DNA of 27,467 nucleotides. It comes from an uncultured Eubacteriales bacterium. GTDB lineage: Bacteria > Bacillota > Clostridia > Christensenellales > UMGS416. Both the position numbers and the translations under genes were made by a program. The stretch covers positions 1 through 27,467 of the forward strand of contig UQLW01000037.1 of NCBI GenBank assembly GCA_900542005.1. The letters are read 5' to 3'. The notes beneath the pieces were generated by a model. That model had not been told where the DNA came from. It did not search any database and saw nothing but the letters and a program-made list of their open reading frames with translations. Shown piece by piece: positions 1-8,914 of the stretch (position 1 is the first letter of the stretch; each line of letters starts with the position of its first letter).

Positions 1-332
1 ACGGCCTTTTAGGCCGCGAATCATGCCACCCCTCTTAGGGGTGGTCATGACTTTGCCTCTTTTGTGGTTATGCAAAAGCGGATGGGGGACCGATAGACGC
101 CGACATCGGCGCGAAAGCATCCAAACCGAAAGAAGAAGGACGCGCTTTATCCAGAAGCGCCTTGTGATGCCGCTTGGCCGCCGGGGAGCGGACAAAAGCG
201 CGCCTGCATACCATATAGCGATGGCATAGAACCCAATAAAGGCCATATGGCTGAATTCTGACGCGGCGCTTATCCTATAGCGGAGGCCATCATAAGCGCC
301 GGAAGCAAAAGAGAAGAAAGGTGCGTCACGCA
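1..332 (+). other. Leader / intergenic region upstream of the DUF11 gene
   Basis: No convincing gene is seen here. The stretch holds several inverted repeats. They are a 5-bp hairpin at 2-16 (CGGCC/GGCCG), an 8-bp hairpin at 26-44 (CCACCCCT/AGGGGTGG), a 6-bp hairpin around 98-112 (CGCCGA/TCGGCG) enclosed by a possible GGATG/CATCC pairing, and a 10-bp stem at 264-301. An open frame at 23-229 lacks a ribosome binding site and resembles no family I know. The density of hairpins suggests a structured 5' leader for the giant gene, but I cannot match it to a riboswitch class I know. No clear sigma-A promoter is visible. Confidence 0.45.
264..301 (+). promoter_or_regulatory. 10-bp inverted repeat just upstream of the DUF11 ribosome binding site
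   Basis: The arm CGGCGCTTAT (264-273) is perfectly complementary to ATAAGCGCCG (292-301), with an 18-nt loop. The hairpin ends about 16 nt before the AAAGGTG ribosome binding site of the giant gene. It has no T-tract, so it is not a standard terminator. A role in translation initiation, mRNA stability or repressor binding is possible but is inference. Confidence 0.45.
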
Positions 333-3300
333 ATGGCAACAATATCAGGCAGCGTCATATTTAACCGAAACAGAAGCGCGGCGGTTTCCTCTGGAGATCC
401 GGGAATCGCGAATATCCCTGTTGTGCTTCAAAACATCAATACGAGCGCCCGGCTAACGGTGCTAACGGATAACGCCGGTAACTATCGCTTTGTCAATGTC
501 CCCGCCGGTTCCTACCGCATCGTCGAAGCATATGGCGTTTCAGGCGGGATTCCCTCGCCGGGCGATTTTTCCGCCGCGGTGCCGGGCGATGTGCCCCAAG
601 GGAAGAATCCGCCCATCAGCGCCGTGGCGAATCCACCGGCGGCAGCGACCAATTTAGACGCGGTAACACCCAACACGCTGATGGTCGCGGTGTCCACAGC
701 AGATCTGACCAATCAGAGTTTTCTCAATGGCCCGGTAACCTATACGCCCATCCAGGCGATCCTGGACCCATGCGCCATCATTTCGGGAGATAATCGAATT
801 ACCGATGCCGACGGCGGTACGTTTGGTTCCTTCCCCCAGGGGACGGAGGCGAACACCGGCGCGCCGACGGAGCCTTATCCTGGCGTTACGCCGGATTTTA
901 CCTATGTGCTGCCCAATCCTGCGGTATATGCGCCGATGGGCGGGGAATATACGGTACAGAATATCATGAATGATGCGGCGAGCAATGAGATCGGCGCATG
1001 GTGGCGTATAGCCGATCATACCCAGGGAAATGAGACCGGACGGATGATGGTGGTGAACGGCTTCAACCCTGGCGCGGTCTTTTTCCGCAGCCAAGTAGAC
1101 GTCCAGCCGGAAACCAATTACCTTTTCACCGCGTGGATCCTGAATCTGTTCAAGGCTACAGGCTATCCTGACCCGGAGCTGGGCGTGCGGGTACTGGATG
1201 AAAACGGCGGTATCCTGTACAGTGCAACGCTGGGACAGCTAATTCCCGTCCATACAGACGTACCGGAATGGAAGCAAATCGGCAGTGTGATCCAATCCGG
1301 ACCGAATACCAGGCTAACGGTGGAATTCCTCAGCGAAGGGCCGGAGGTGGTGGGCAACGACTATGCGATAGACGATATTGCCCTTCGGGAGATTCAGGTG
1401 CCGCAATTTATCCCCATTAAGACCGTGGACCGCCCCACCGCGAACGTGGGGGAAACCGTACGCTTTACCGTTACCCTTTCCAATACCTGTGCAAGCCCGC
1501 TTACCTCGGTTACCTTCCAGGATACGCTGCCGGGTGGGCTGCGCTTTGTGCCAGGCAGCGTACTGGTTAACGGCGGCGCGTCGCCGGGCGCCGATCCTAA
1601 CGCCGGCTTTGCCCTGCCGGATATTGCCGGAGGCGCCGCGGCCACCATATCCTTTGATGCGAGGATCGAGGCGCTGCCCTCGCCTAACCCTGCATTGAAC
1701 GTGGCGGCGATGTCCTATGCCTATACGCCGGTGGAGGGTGGAATCCCAGCGGTATTTTCCGTTTTGTCCAACCAGGCGCCGGTGCTTGTCGGCGCCGCTG
1801 CCGATATCGCTATCGTCAAAACCGCCGGCTCCGGCATGGCTGAACCCGGCGGCCTGCTGACCTATACCCTAACGGTGACAAACGCAGGGCCCTCGCCGGC
1901 GGAACAGATTGTGCTGACCGACAACCTCCCGTCTGCGGTGCAGAACGCGACCTTTTCACTGGATGGCGGAGCCACATGGAGCGCATGGTCGAGCCCCTAT
2001 CAGCTTGGCGATTTGCCTAACGGGCAGAGGCGGATCATCCTGATCCGCGGGACCGTCGATCCATCGGCCGTGGGCGTCATAGAAAATACGGCGGCCGTGC
2101 TGTCAAGCACGCCCGATCCAAACCTATCCAACAATACTGACACCCAAACGACGCAGGTGGACGAACGGGCTGATTTGTCGGTCGTCAAGCTAGGCAGTCC
2201 CCAGTCGGCCGAGCCTGGCGGGCTGGTGACCTACACCCTTACCGTAGCCAACGCCGGACCGTCAGTAGCCCGTGCGGCAGTGCTGTCAGACATCGTTCCC
2301 AGCGAGCTGACAGACGCGGCCTTTTCTCTGGACAACGGCGCGACTTTTCAGCCCTGGCCCGGTACTTATACCATTGGGGATCTTGCGCCGGGCGCGGCGC
2401 GGCTGGTGCTGGTTCGCGCCCGGATCGGCACTTCGGTTTCGGGCATAGTGACGAACACCGCAACCGTGGACAGCGCGACGCCGGATCCGGACCGGTCCAA
2501 CAACACATCGACAGATGAAACGGACGTGGTGCCCAGCGCAGATCTTGCCGTAACCAAAACGGGCGATCCGGCTCCCGTGCCTGCGGGCGGCGAGCTACGC
2601 TATGGGATCACCGTGCAAAATAATGGCCCGGGCGACGCGCAGCTCGTTACCCTGACGGATGTCCCGCCGGCGCAGCTGCTTGCCCTGGAATACTCAACAG
2701 ACGGCGGCGTCTCCTATCAGCCCTGGACTGGATCAACGGCTTTGGGGACGCTGCCCGCCGGCGCTGCGCGCACCATATGGCTGCGGGGCCAGGTAAATCC
2801 TTCGGCTGCGGGTACGGTCGTCAATACCGCCTCGGTCAGCAGCCCAACCCCGGATCCCAACCCGGATAATAACCAGGATACGGAAATTACACCGATCAAT
2901 ACGGCGGCAGACCTCATGCTGGCCAAGAGCGGCAGCCCCGATCCAGCCACGCCGGGCCAGACGCTCATTTACCGCCTGGATATCACGAATTTCGGGCCGA
3001 ATCCAGCGGTCAATACGGTGGTCACCGACACGCTGCCCACAGTTTTAAGCGATGCCGCCTTTTCTCTGGACGGGGGGAACCAATGGACGGCGTGGACTGG
3101 CAGCGTGAATCTGGGCGTCCTGCCCAGCGGCGCGACCCAGACGGTGCTGCTGCGGGGGCTGCTGGACGTTCAGGCCACAGGCATCATAGCGAATACGGCC
3201 TCGGTAGCCAGCGACACGCCCGACCCCAATCCAGCTAACAATGAGGATACGGCGCTGATTCCCGTCGGCGTATCGGCTGATTTATCCCTGGTCAAGGGGG

Positions 3301-5861
3301 CGGATGCTGCGGCTGTAAACGCGGGAGCCAGGCTGAGCTATACCCTCACCATCGCCAATGCCGGCCCCAGCGCGGCGCAGAACGTGGTGGTGAACGATGC
3401 TGTCCCTGCTCAAATCCTGAATCCGGAGTTTTCCCTGGACGGCGCCGTCTATCGCCCGTGGATCAGCCCCTATTCCCTCGGAACGCTGGCGGCGGGAGAG
3501 GAGCGCACCATCACAATTCAGGGTACCGTGGATCCCTCGGCCGCCGATGGCACGATGGTGAACCGCGCTTCCGTGACCAGCGATACGCCGGATCCTAACA
3601 CGGACAACAACACAGACGAGGCGGATACCCGCATTGCAGCTTCGGCCGACCTATCGGTCACCAAAACAGCCGGCGCACAAGCCGCTGTGCCGGGGCAAAT
3701 CTTTGCTTATCGTGTGACAGTCGCCAATAACGGCCCTTCCGACGCGCGTGACGTCACGCTGGTCGATGTGCTGCCGGCATCGGTGCTGGAGCCGGAATTC
3801 TCCCTGGACGGCGGCGCTACCTACCGCCCGTGGGTCAGCCCTTATAGGATGGGCGTGCTGCCGGCGGGGGAAAGCCGGAGCATCCAGATCCAGGGTATGC
3901 TCAGCGCCTCGGCTTCAGGGAGCCTGGTCAACACCGCAGTGGTCAGCAGCATTACCCCTGATCCGGATCTAACCAATAACACGGACGGGGCGCAGACGCC
4001 TATTCTGCCCTCGGCGGATATCTCCATCGTCAAAACGGCAAGCCCCAGCCCTGTGCTGGTGGGCGGCTCCTTGATCTATGTGCTGCTGGTTTCCAACGCC
4101 GGGCCGTCGGACGCAAAGCGCGTAGTCCTGACAGACGCGCTGCCAGCCGGATTGGAGCAGGGGGAAATTTCTGCCGACGGCGGCTTGAGCTGGATCCCCT
4201 TTGCGGGGAACTATACCGTAGGCGATCTGGCGCCTGCCGCCGCCCTTTCGCTCTGGATACGGGCGACAGTTTCGTCCTTTGTGACGGGGGCGCTGGTCAA
4301 TACTGCCTTGGTGGCCAGCGACACGCCGGATCCCAATCCGGATAACAACCAAAGCACCGTCACGACGCCCACCGTTCCCTCCGCCGATTTATCCATGGTG
4401 AAGCGGGCGGAGCCGGACACCGTTGCCCCGGGCGGGTTCATCACCTATACGCTGCAGATCGCCAATGAGGGGCCAGCGGACGCGCAGCAGGTAGTAGTGC
4501 GGGATAGCCTGCCTTCGGCCGTCACAGGCGCAACCTTTTCCGTGGACGGCGGCGCGACCTGGAGGCCATGGAACGGTTCCTATAGGCTGGGGCTGCTTGC
4601 GGCCGGGGCGGCGTATACCCTAAGGCTGCGGGGCAGCGTAGCCCTGGCGGCCAGCGGATGGATCGTGAACACAGCCTCCGTTAGCAGCGACACGCCTGAC
4701 CCGGATCCCTCCAACAACCTGGATACCATCGTCACACCCGTCTCTGCGCTGGCGGATCTTGCCATGGAAAAATCAGCCTCCCCCAGCCCGGTGGAGGCGG
4801 GAGGCACTGTGACCTACCGCCTGCAGATCACCAATGGAGGGCCTGCCGACGCACAAAATGTGCGGATAGGCGATAGGCTGCCCGAAGGGGTAGAGCAGGG
4901 GGCCTATTCCCTGGATGAAGGCGCGACGTGGATGCCCTGGGATGGGGCCTATGCCCTGGGGAGCATCGCAGCGGGCGCCGGGACGGTCATCCTGATCAGA
5001 GGCACTGTGACAGCCGCTCCCGGCGATACGCTGGAAAATACGGCGATAGTCGGCAGCGATACGCCCGACCCGGATCCGGATAACAATACATCCACCGTAC
5101 AGACGCCTGTGACGGGCGGTTCTTCGGCGGATCTTGCGCTGGCCAAAAGCGCTGCGCCCACGCCGGCCATACCGGGCCAAAGGTTGGTCTATACGCTGGT
5201 TGTGACCAACTATGGACCGGACAGCGTGAACGATGCGACCCTTTATGACGCCCTGCCCCCCGGGCTGGATGACGCTGAATACTCTGTCGATGGCGGTGCG
5301 GCCTGGCAGCCCTGGAGCAGTCCCTATATCTTGGGAAGCCTGGCGGCCGGACAGAGCACGGCGGTGTTGATCCGGGCTTTGGTCGGTGCTTCGGCGGCAG
5401 GGATTCTGCATAATACAGCAACGATCCTCAGCAGCCTGCCCGACCCCAACGAGGCCAACAACACGGCGGCGGCCGATACGCCGGTGCAAAGCGGCGCAGA
5501 TCTATCGATCAGCAAGACGGCCTGCCCGGATCCGGCGGTTCCCTGCCAATATCTGACCTATCGGCTGACTGTGACCAACGGCGGGCCGGCCGACGCGGCG
5601 GACGTACTGATAACAGACGTGATTCCCCCACAGCTGAGATGCCCGGTCTATTCCCTGGATGGAGGATGCAGCTGGTATTCCTGGACGGGCAGCTTTGCTT
5701 TAGGTGCGCTGGGGGCGGGCTGTTCGGTTACGGTATTGATCGCCGGTATCGTCGATCCCTGCGTTCCGGGCGAGATTGCCAACCAGGCGTCCGTATCGTC
5801 GCTGACCTTTGATCCCGACCTTACCAACAATACTGCGGCCATAACCGTAAGCCGGTGCTAA
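333..5861 (+). CDS. Giant DUF11 repeat protein (1842 aa)
   Basis: The start is placed at ATG 333, because AAAGGTG at 317-323 gives 9-nt spacing; an in-frame GTG at 321 lies inside that ribosome binding site. Domains in order are: residues about 3-75, a SdrD-B/carboxypeptidase-regulatory-like beta domain (GSVIFNR...DNAGNYRFVNVPAGSYRI); about 180-355, a jelly-roll-like module ending YAIDDIALREI; about 358-486, a divergent DUF11 domain; 490-1842, eleven DUF11 units of 123 residues. DUF11 domains are Ig-like beta sandwiches of bacterial surface or secreted proteins. I see no hydrophobic signal peptide, LPXTG motif or C-terminal membrane segment, so the export route is unclear. The last unit alone carries seven cysteines (1731, 1738, 1770, 1779, 1797, 1810, 1842); only two others are visible in the rest of the protein. 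The gene stands alone between its leader and a strong terminator. A structural, adhesive or spore-surface role is inference. Confidence 0.93.
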   Translation: MATISGSVIFNRNRSAAVSSGDPGIANIPVVLQNINTSARLTVLTDNAGNYRFVNVPAGSYRIVEAYGVSGGIPSPGDFSAAVPGDVPQGKNPPISAVANPPAAATNLDAVTPNTLMVAVSTADLTNQSFLNGPVTYTPIQAILDPCAIISGDNRITDADGGTFGSFPQGTEANTGAPTEPYPGVTPDFTYVLPNPAVYAPMGGEYTVQNIMNDAASNEIGAWWRIADHTQGNETGRMMVVNGFNPGAVFFRSQVDVQPETNYLFTAWILNLFKATGYPDPELGVRVLDENGGILYSATLGQLIPVHTDVPEWKQIGSVIQSGPNTRLTVEFLSEGPEVVGNDYAIDDIALREIQVPQFIPIKTVDRPTANVGETVRFTVTLSNTCASPLTSVTFQDTLPGGLRFVPGSVLVNGGASPGADPNAGFALPDIAGGAAATISFDARIEALPSPNPALNVAAMSYAYTPVEGGIPAVFSVLSNQAPVLVGAAADIAIVKTAGSGMAEPGGLLTYTLTVTNAGPSPAEQIVLTDNLPSAVQNATFSLDGGATWSAWSSPYQLGDLPNGQRRIILIRGTVDPSAVGVIENTAAVLSSTPDPNLSNNTDTQTTQVDERADLSVVKLGSPQSAEPGGLVTYTLTVANAGPSVARAAVLSDIVPSELTDAAFSLDNGATFQPWPGTYTIGDLAPGAARLVLVRARIGTSVSGIVTNTATVDSATPDPDRSNNTSTDETDVVPSADLAVTKTGDPAPVPAGGELRYGITVQNNGPGDAQLVTLTDVPPAQLLALEYSTDGGVSYQPWTGSTALGTLPAGAARTIWLRGQVNPSAAGTVVNTASVSSPTPDPNPDNNQDTEITPINTAADLMLAKSGSPDPATPGQTLIYRLDITNFGPNPAVNTVVTDTLPTVLSDAAFSLDGGNQWTAWTGSVNLGVLPSGATQTVLLRGLLDVQATGIIANTASVASDTPDPNPANNEDTALIPVGVSADLSLVKGADAAAVNAGARLSYTLTIANAGPSAAQNVVVNDAVPAQILNPEFSLDGAVYRPWISPYSLGTLAAGEERTITIQGTVDPSAADGTMVNRASVTSDTPDPNTDNNTDEADTRIAASADLSVTKTAGAQAAVPGQIFAYRVTVANNGPSDARDVTLVDVLPASVLEPEFSLDGGATYRPWVSPYRMGVLPAGESRSIQIQGMLSASASGSLVNTAVVSSITPDPDLTNNTDGAQTPILPSADISIVKTASPSPVLVGGSLIYVLLVSNAGPSDAKRVVLTDALPAGLEQGEISADGGLSWIPFAGNYTVGDLAPAAALSLWIRATVSSFVTGALVNTALVASDTPDPNPDNNQSTVTTPTVPSADLSMVKRAEPDTVAPGGFITYTLQIANEGPADAQQVVVRDSLPSAVTGATFSVDGGATWRPWNGSYRLGLLAAGAAYTLRLRGSVALAASGWIVNTASVSSDTPDPDPSNNLDTIVTPVSALADLAMEKSASPSPVEAGGTVTYRLQITNGGPADAQNVRIGDRLPEGVEQGAYSLDEGATWMPWDGAYALGSIAAGAGTVILIRGTVTAAPGDTLENTAIVGSDTPDPDPDNNTSTVQTPVTGGSSADLALAKSAAPTPAIPGQRLVYTLVVTNYGPDSVNDATLYDALPPGLDDAEYSVDGGAAWQPWSSPYILGSLAAGQSTAVLIRALVGASAAGILHNTATILSSLPDPNEANNTAAADTPVQSGADLSISKTACPDPAVPCQYLTYRLTVTNGGPADAADVLITDVIPPQLRCPVYSLDGGCSWYSWTGSFALGALGAGCSVTVLIAGIVDPCVPGEIANQASVSSLTFDPDLTNNTAAITVSRC
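1800..5858 (+). repeat. Eleven tandem coding repeats, 369-bp period (DUF11)
   Basis: Units begin with the codons for A-D-[LI] at 1800, 2169, 2538, 2907, 3276, 3645, 4014, 4383, 4752, 5127 and 5496. The spacing is exactly 369 bp except for one 375-bp unit caused by a two-residue insertion before 5127. Each unit encodes the pattern ADL..VK....P..G..L.YTL.V.N.GPS.A, then FSLDGG..W.PW...Y.LG.L, then NTA.V.S.TPDP...NN. Units differ at the nucleotide level, so this is an old expansion kept by selection and not a recent slippage array. Confidence 0.95.
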
Positions 5862-5890
5862 GCCCGGCACGGAATGGAAGCGTGAATCAT

Positions 5891-5930
5891 AAAGAGCGTC
5901 CGCCGTGGAACCCCACGGCGGACGCTCTTT
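5891..5930 (+). terminator. Rho-independent terminator of the DUF11 gene
   Basis: A perfect 18-bp stem (5891-5908 with 5913-5930) has a 4-nt loop AACC and ends in CTTT followed by GTTT. It starts 29 nt after the DUF11 stop codon. The A-rich left foot means it could act in both directions. Confidence 0.85.
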
Positions 5931-6386
5931 GTTTCAGCATAGTAGGCTGCACGATCAACCGGGTCCATCCGGGTATATTCAAGCCGTGCAGGCTCCATAG
6001 CGGGCTAGTTCCCCGAATGGGCGATGGCTGCAGGGTAAGCCCGTTTGGGGAAGGGGCTTGCCTTTCACCATGCTATTGTGTAACATGGAGAGAAAACAGG
6101 CGGCTTTAGGCTCAGCCGGCGGCGGAATCCCCGATATTGCCCTTATAGGTGCAAGGCCGCTGGCTGTGCAGGATACCATCATACGCGGCGCTCACAAGGG
6201 GGAGATGCTTTTGCCCTTCAGCTGCGGAAGCGGCGCGGTAACGCCAGGGAAACGTAAGCAGGTGCAGCGCCGCCTGCAGGCCTTCTATGGGTGCGATCTG
6301 ATGGCCGTGTCGAATAGGAAAGCGTCCCGGTGGCCTTCGAGGGAAGCGTCCGCTGGGGCGAAAGACGAAAATGAGGAGGACCGAAT
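5931..6386 (+). other. Gene-poor stretch before the esterase gene
   Basis: I see no convincing gene in these 456 bases. Short frames occur on both strands (for example one running 6058-6618 into the esterase gene), but they lack a good ribosome binding site and recognisable motifs. A weak promoter-like pair (TTGCCT about 6059, TAACAT about 6082, 17-nt spacer) is present but is too poor to call. The only clear signal is the AGGAGG at its right end, which serves the esterase. Confidence 0.4.
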
Positions 6387-7421
6387 ATGCTCAAAAAGAA
6401 GGTGGAGGCGCTTCAGCTTCCCACAGCGAAGGCCCGGCGGGACATGCTGGAGCTGCTGTACAGTCAGGAATATGGTTTTCCGCCTCCGGCGCCGGAGCGG
6501 GTGTGGGCGGAGGAGCTGGCCTGCAACGAAAACGCATGGGCAGGCAAGGCGGTGGAGAAACGGATGCAGCTGTGGGTTGAAACCTCGCAGGGCAGAGCCG
6601 GATTCCCCTTCTGCCTGACCATCCCCAAGAAGCAAATGCGGCCGATGGCGGCGGTTTTCCTCTCCTTTGAGCGGGCGATCCCCAACCGGTATTATCCGGC
6701 GGAGGAGATGGTGGACGAGGGGCTGGCTGTGGCCTGCCTTTGCTATGAGGACGTGGCCTGCGACCGGGACGACGGCTTCCAGGAGCCGCTGCCACGCCTG
6801 CTGCGCAGCGGACCCCAGCCCGGCGACGGATGGGGCAAGCTATCGCTATGGGCCTGGGCGGCCAGCCGCGTGGCCGATTACCTGACGACGCTGCCGGAGC
6901 TGGATACGGATAACCTGGCGGTACTGGGCCATTCAAGGCTGGGCAAGACCGCGCTCTTGGCGGCGGCGGGCGACGAACGCTTTACCTTCGTCATGTCCAA
7001 TGACTCCGGCTGTTCGGGAGCGGCGCTGGCCCGGGGTACCCATGGCGAAACGGTGGAGGATATCTGCGCCCGATTCCCCTATTGGTTCTGTCCCAACTAT
7101 CAGGCCTACCGGGGCCGCGAGGGGGCCATGCCCTTTGATCAGCACTTTTTGCTCAAGGCAATTGAGCCGCGGTATGTGTATGTGGCCAGCGCCGCGCAGG
7201 ACGCCTGGGCTGATCCGGCGCAGGAGTACCTCGCCTGTGTGGCGGCGGGCGGCATGATCCATCCAGACCGGATGCCGGAGTGCGGCGACGCCTTCATAGA
7301 GGGAAGGCTGGGCTATCACATGCGCGAAGGCGGCCACTTTCTCAGCCGGTATGACTGGGCGGGCTTTATCCGTTTCATGCGCGCCCACCGCAGGCAGACG
7401 GGGAAGGCCAAGGAGGGCTGA
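6387..7421 (+). CDS. Alpha/beta hydrolase, CE15 glucuronoyl-esterase-like
   Basis: A 344-residue cytoplasmic-looking protein with no signal peptide. The nucleophile elbow GHSRLGK (Ser183) and the following TALLAAAGDERF match the CE15/acetyl-xylan-esterase-like branch of alpha/beta hydrolases. The segment SNDSGCSGAAL, the RFPYWFCPNY stretch, PFDQHFLL and Y-V-A-S-A..D.WADP also fit that branch. His317 in REGGHFLS is the likely catalytic histidine. Members cleave esters of glucuronate or acetylated carbohydrates; the actual substrate here is unknown. AGGAGG lies 7 nt before the ATG. The downstream DUF2200 gene follows after 3 nt, so the two are probably co-transcribed with the truncated mmcQ-like fragment. 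An intracellular location would suggest action on imported oligosaccharides, which is inference. Confidence 0.85.
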   Translation: MLKKKVEALQLPTAKARRDMLELLYSQEYGFPPPAPERVWAEELACNENAWAGKAVEKRMQLWVETSQGRAGFPFCLTIPKKQMRPMAAVFLSFERAIPNRYYPAEEMVDEGLAVACLCYEDVACDRDDGFQEPLPRLLRSGPQPGDGWGKLSLWAWAASRVADYLTTLPELDTDNLAVLGHSRLGKTALLAAAGDERFTFVMSNDSGCSGAALARGTHGETVEDICARFPYWFCPNYQAYRGREGAMPFDQHFLLKAIEPRYVYVASAAQDAWADPAQEYLACVAAGGMIHPDRMPECGDAFIEGRLGYHMREGGHFLSRYDWAGFIRFMRAHRRQTGKAKEG

Positions 7422-7424
7422 TGG

Positions 7425-7775
7425 ATGACGAATGAGAAGGTATACGCCATGAGCTTTGCGAAAATCTATCCGCTGCTGGTCAATAAAGCTGTGAAAAAAG
7501 GGCGGACAGCGGCGGAGGTGGATACGGTGATCGGATGGCTGACCGGCTACAGCGCCGGGGAGATCGCTCAGGCAGCCGCTGGGACAGTAAGCTATGGGGA
7601 CTTTTTCCGCCAGGCGCCCCGGATCAATCCCAACAGCGACAAGATCACAGGCGTGGTTTGCGGCGTGCGGGTCGAATCGATCGAGGATCCGCTGATGCGG
7701 CAGATCCGCTATCTGGATAAGCTGGTGGACGAGCTGGCCAAGGGACGGCCGATGGAAAAGATCCTGCGGGACTAA
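7425..7775 (+). CDS. DUF2200 family protein
   Basis: A 116-residue protein that matches the small DUF2200 family along its whole length: opening YAMSFAKIYPLLVNKAVKKGR, central WLTGYSAGEI, then FFRQAPRINPN and closing RYLDKLVDELAKGRPMEKIL. The biochemical function of this family is not known to me. AGGAGGG at 7411-7417 sits inside the end of the esterase gene, 7 nt before the ATG, so the genes are coupled. A nearer ATG at 7421 meets a stop after four codons and is not used. Confidence 0.9.
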   Translation: MTNEKVYAMSFAKIYPLLVNKAVKKGRTAAEVDTVIGWLTGYSAGEIAQAAAGTVSYGDFFRQAPRINPNSDKITGVVCGVRVESIEDPLMRQIRYLDKLVDELAKGRPMEKILRD

Positions 7776-7798
7776 ACGGGGCCGGGAGGAGGCACGGG

Positions 7799-7876
7799 AT
7801 GAAATACCGATGGATTGACGCATATCTATTGGCCAAGCCTGCCGTGATAAAGGACTTCAAGCAGGAGTGGAATTAA
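7799..7876 (+). pseudogene. Truncated MmcQ/YjbR-like (DUF419) gene, N-terminal 25 codons only
   Basis: A strong GGGAGGAGG precedes an ATG that opens MKYRWIDAYLLAKPAVIKDF and ends QEWN-stop. This is the typical opening of MmcQ/YjbR-family proteins (pattern MKY.WLDEY.LSKPG..KDFK.EW), which normally run to about 110-120 residues. The stop falls just where the sequence becomes AT-richer. I did not find the remaining two thirds of the gene downstream. The simplest reading is that the foreign module at 7877-10454 replaced the rest of this gene. Confidence 0.75.
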
Positions 7877-7974
7877 AGCGTGAAATGCTGCGGCTTTACT
7901 TGAAGAAGCAACGTCAATCTAAAATAGACGATGCTGCCCGTGGCGGTAAACATTGAGCATGGAGGGAACGCTTT

Positions 7975-8895
7975 ATGACATTGCAGCAATTAAAATATGC
8001 CGTTATGGTTTCAGATACAAAGAATATTACAGCAGCGGCAAAGCGTTTGTTCATCGCCCAACCTAGCCTCACGGCTTCCATCAAGGAATTAGAGAATGAA
8101 CTTGGCATCAGTTTATTCATACGCACCAATAAAGGCATATCTATATCCGCAGAAGGCGAGGAATTTTTAGGTTATGCCAGGCAGGTTATTGAACAGATAA
8201 GCCTGATAGAGGAAAGATACCTTGGAGGTGTACCTGTTAAGCATCAATTCTGTGTTTCTACCCAACATTATTCCTTTGCAGTGGAGGCGTTTGTAGCGCT
8301 TTTGAAAAATTATGGTGGGGAGGAGTATGATTTTCGCATTCGGGAAACACAGACCTATGAATTGATTCAAGACGTAGCTAAGCTACATAGCGAGGTCGGT
8401 GTGCTTTACCTGAATAAATTTAATGAGATGGTTATTAGGAAAACGCTCCGTGAAAATGACCTGACGTTTCACAGCCTTTTTGTTGCCAAGCCGCATGTGT
8501 TTGTTGGTGTGTCAAATCCATTGGCAGGGGAACCGTCCGTTACACTCGAAGACCTTGCTCCCTATCCAAGGCTTTCTTACGAGCAGGGAGAGCATAACTC
8601 GTTTTACTTTGCGGAGGAAATCCAAAGCACCCGCGACAGCAAAAAGGATATTATGGTCTCTGACCGTGCGACGTTGTTTAATCTTCTGATCGGGCTGAAT
8701 GGATATACGATATGTAGCGGTGTAATTAACGAGGAATTGAACGGAAAAAATATCGTGGCAGTTCCGCTTGCTGTGGATGATTATATGGAAGTCGGCTACA
8801 TTACGCACAACAAGGTCGTTCCGGGAAAATTTGGATCGCTGTATATTGAAGCGTTGAAACATTATACAAGAGGGCAAGGAAATACCGCCCCATGA
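7975..8895 (+). CDS. LysR-family transcriptional regulator
   Basis: A 306-residue protein of normal LysR length. Residues 1-60 form the winged helix-turn-helix (MTLQQLKYAVMVSDTKNITAAAKRLFIAQPSLTASIKELENELGI is the signature region), followed by a substrate-binding effector domain with FVAKPHVFVGVSNPL and a C-terminal lobe. GGAGGG is 9 nt before the ATG. Codon use is visibly AT-richer than in the flanking genes, suggesting a transferred module. It reads in the same direction as the methyltransferase gene downstream but is separated from it by a strong terminator, so it probably regulates that gene from its own transcript. The effector is unknown; a methionine or homocysteine-linked ligand would fit the neighbour, by inference. 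Confidence 0.93.
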   Translation: MTLQQLKYAVMVSDTKNITAAAKRLFIAQPSLTASIKELENELGISLFIRTNKGISISAEGEEFLGYARQVIEQISLIEERYLGGVPVKHQFCVSTQHYSFAVEAFVALLKNYGGEEYDFRIRETQTYELIQDVAKLHSEVGVLYLNKFNEMVIRKTLRENDLTFHSLFVAKPHVFVGVSNPLAGEPSVTLEDLAPYPRLSYEQGEHNSFYFAEEIQSTRDSKKDIMVSDRATLFNLLIGLNGYTICSGVINEELNGKNIVAVPLAVDDYMEVGYITHNKVVPGKFGSLYIEALKHYTRGQGNTAP

Positions 8896-8914
8896 TTAAG
8901 GGCTGCATGGTTAT

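Noticed and set aside
23..229. 68-codon plus-strand frame in the leader
   Set aside because: No ribosome binding site, no recognisable motif, and it is crossed by hairpins.
1..332. c-di-GMP, T-box or SAM riboswitch in the leader
   Set aside because: The conserved cores of these classes were looked for and not found; only generic hairpins are present.
1800..5858. The regular repeats considered as a CRISPR or non-coding satellite
   Set aside because: The 369-bp units are in one open frame and encode a known domain, with no short repeat/spacer pattern.
333..5861. Many antisense open frames across the DUF11 gene, for example 4773-5489 and 654-1094 on the minus strand
   Set aside because: They recur at the same phase of each repeat, are Arg/Ser/Gly-rich and lack ribosome binding sites; they are by-products of GC-rich coding sequence on the other strand.
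6058..6618. 186-codon plus-strand frame before and into the esterase gene
   Set aside because: It overlaps 230 bp of a well-supported gene in another phase and has no motif or ribosome binding site.
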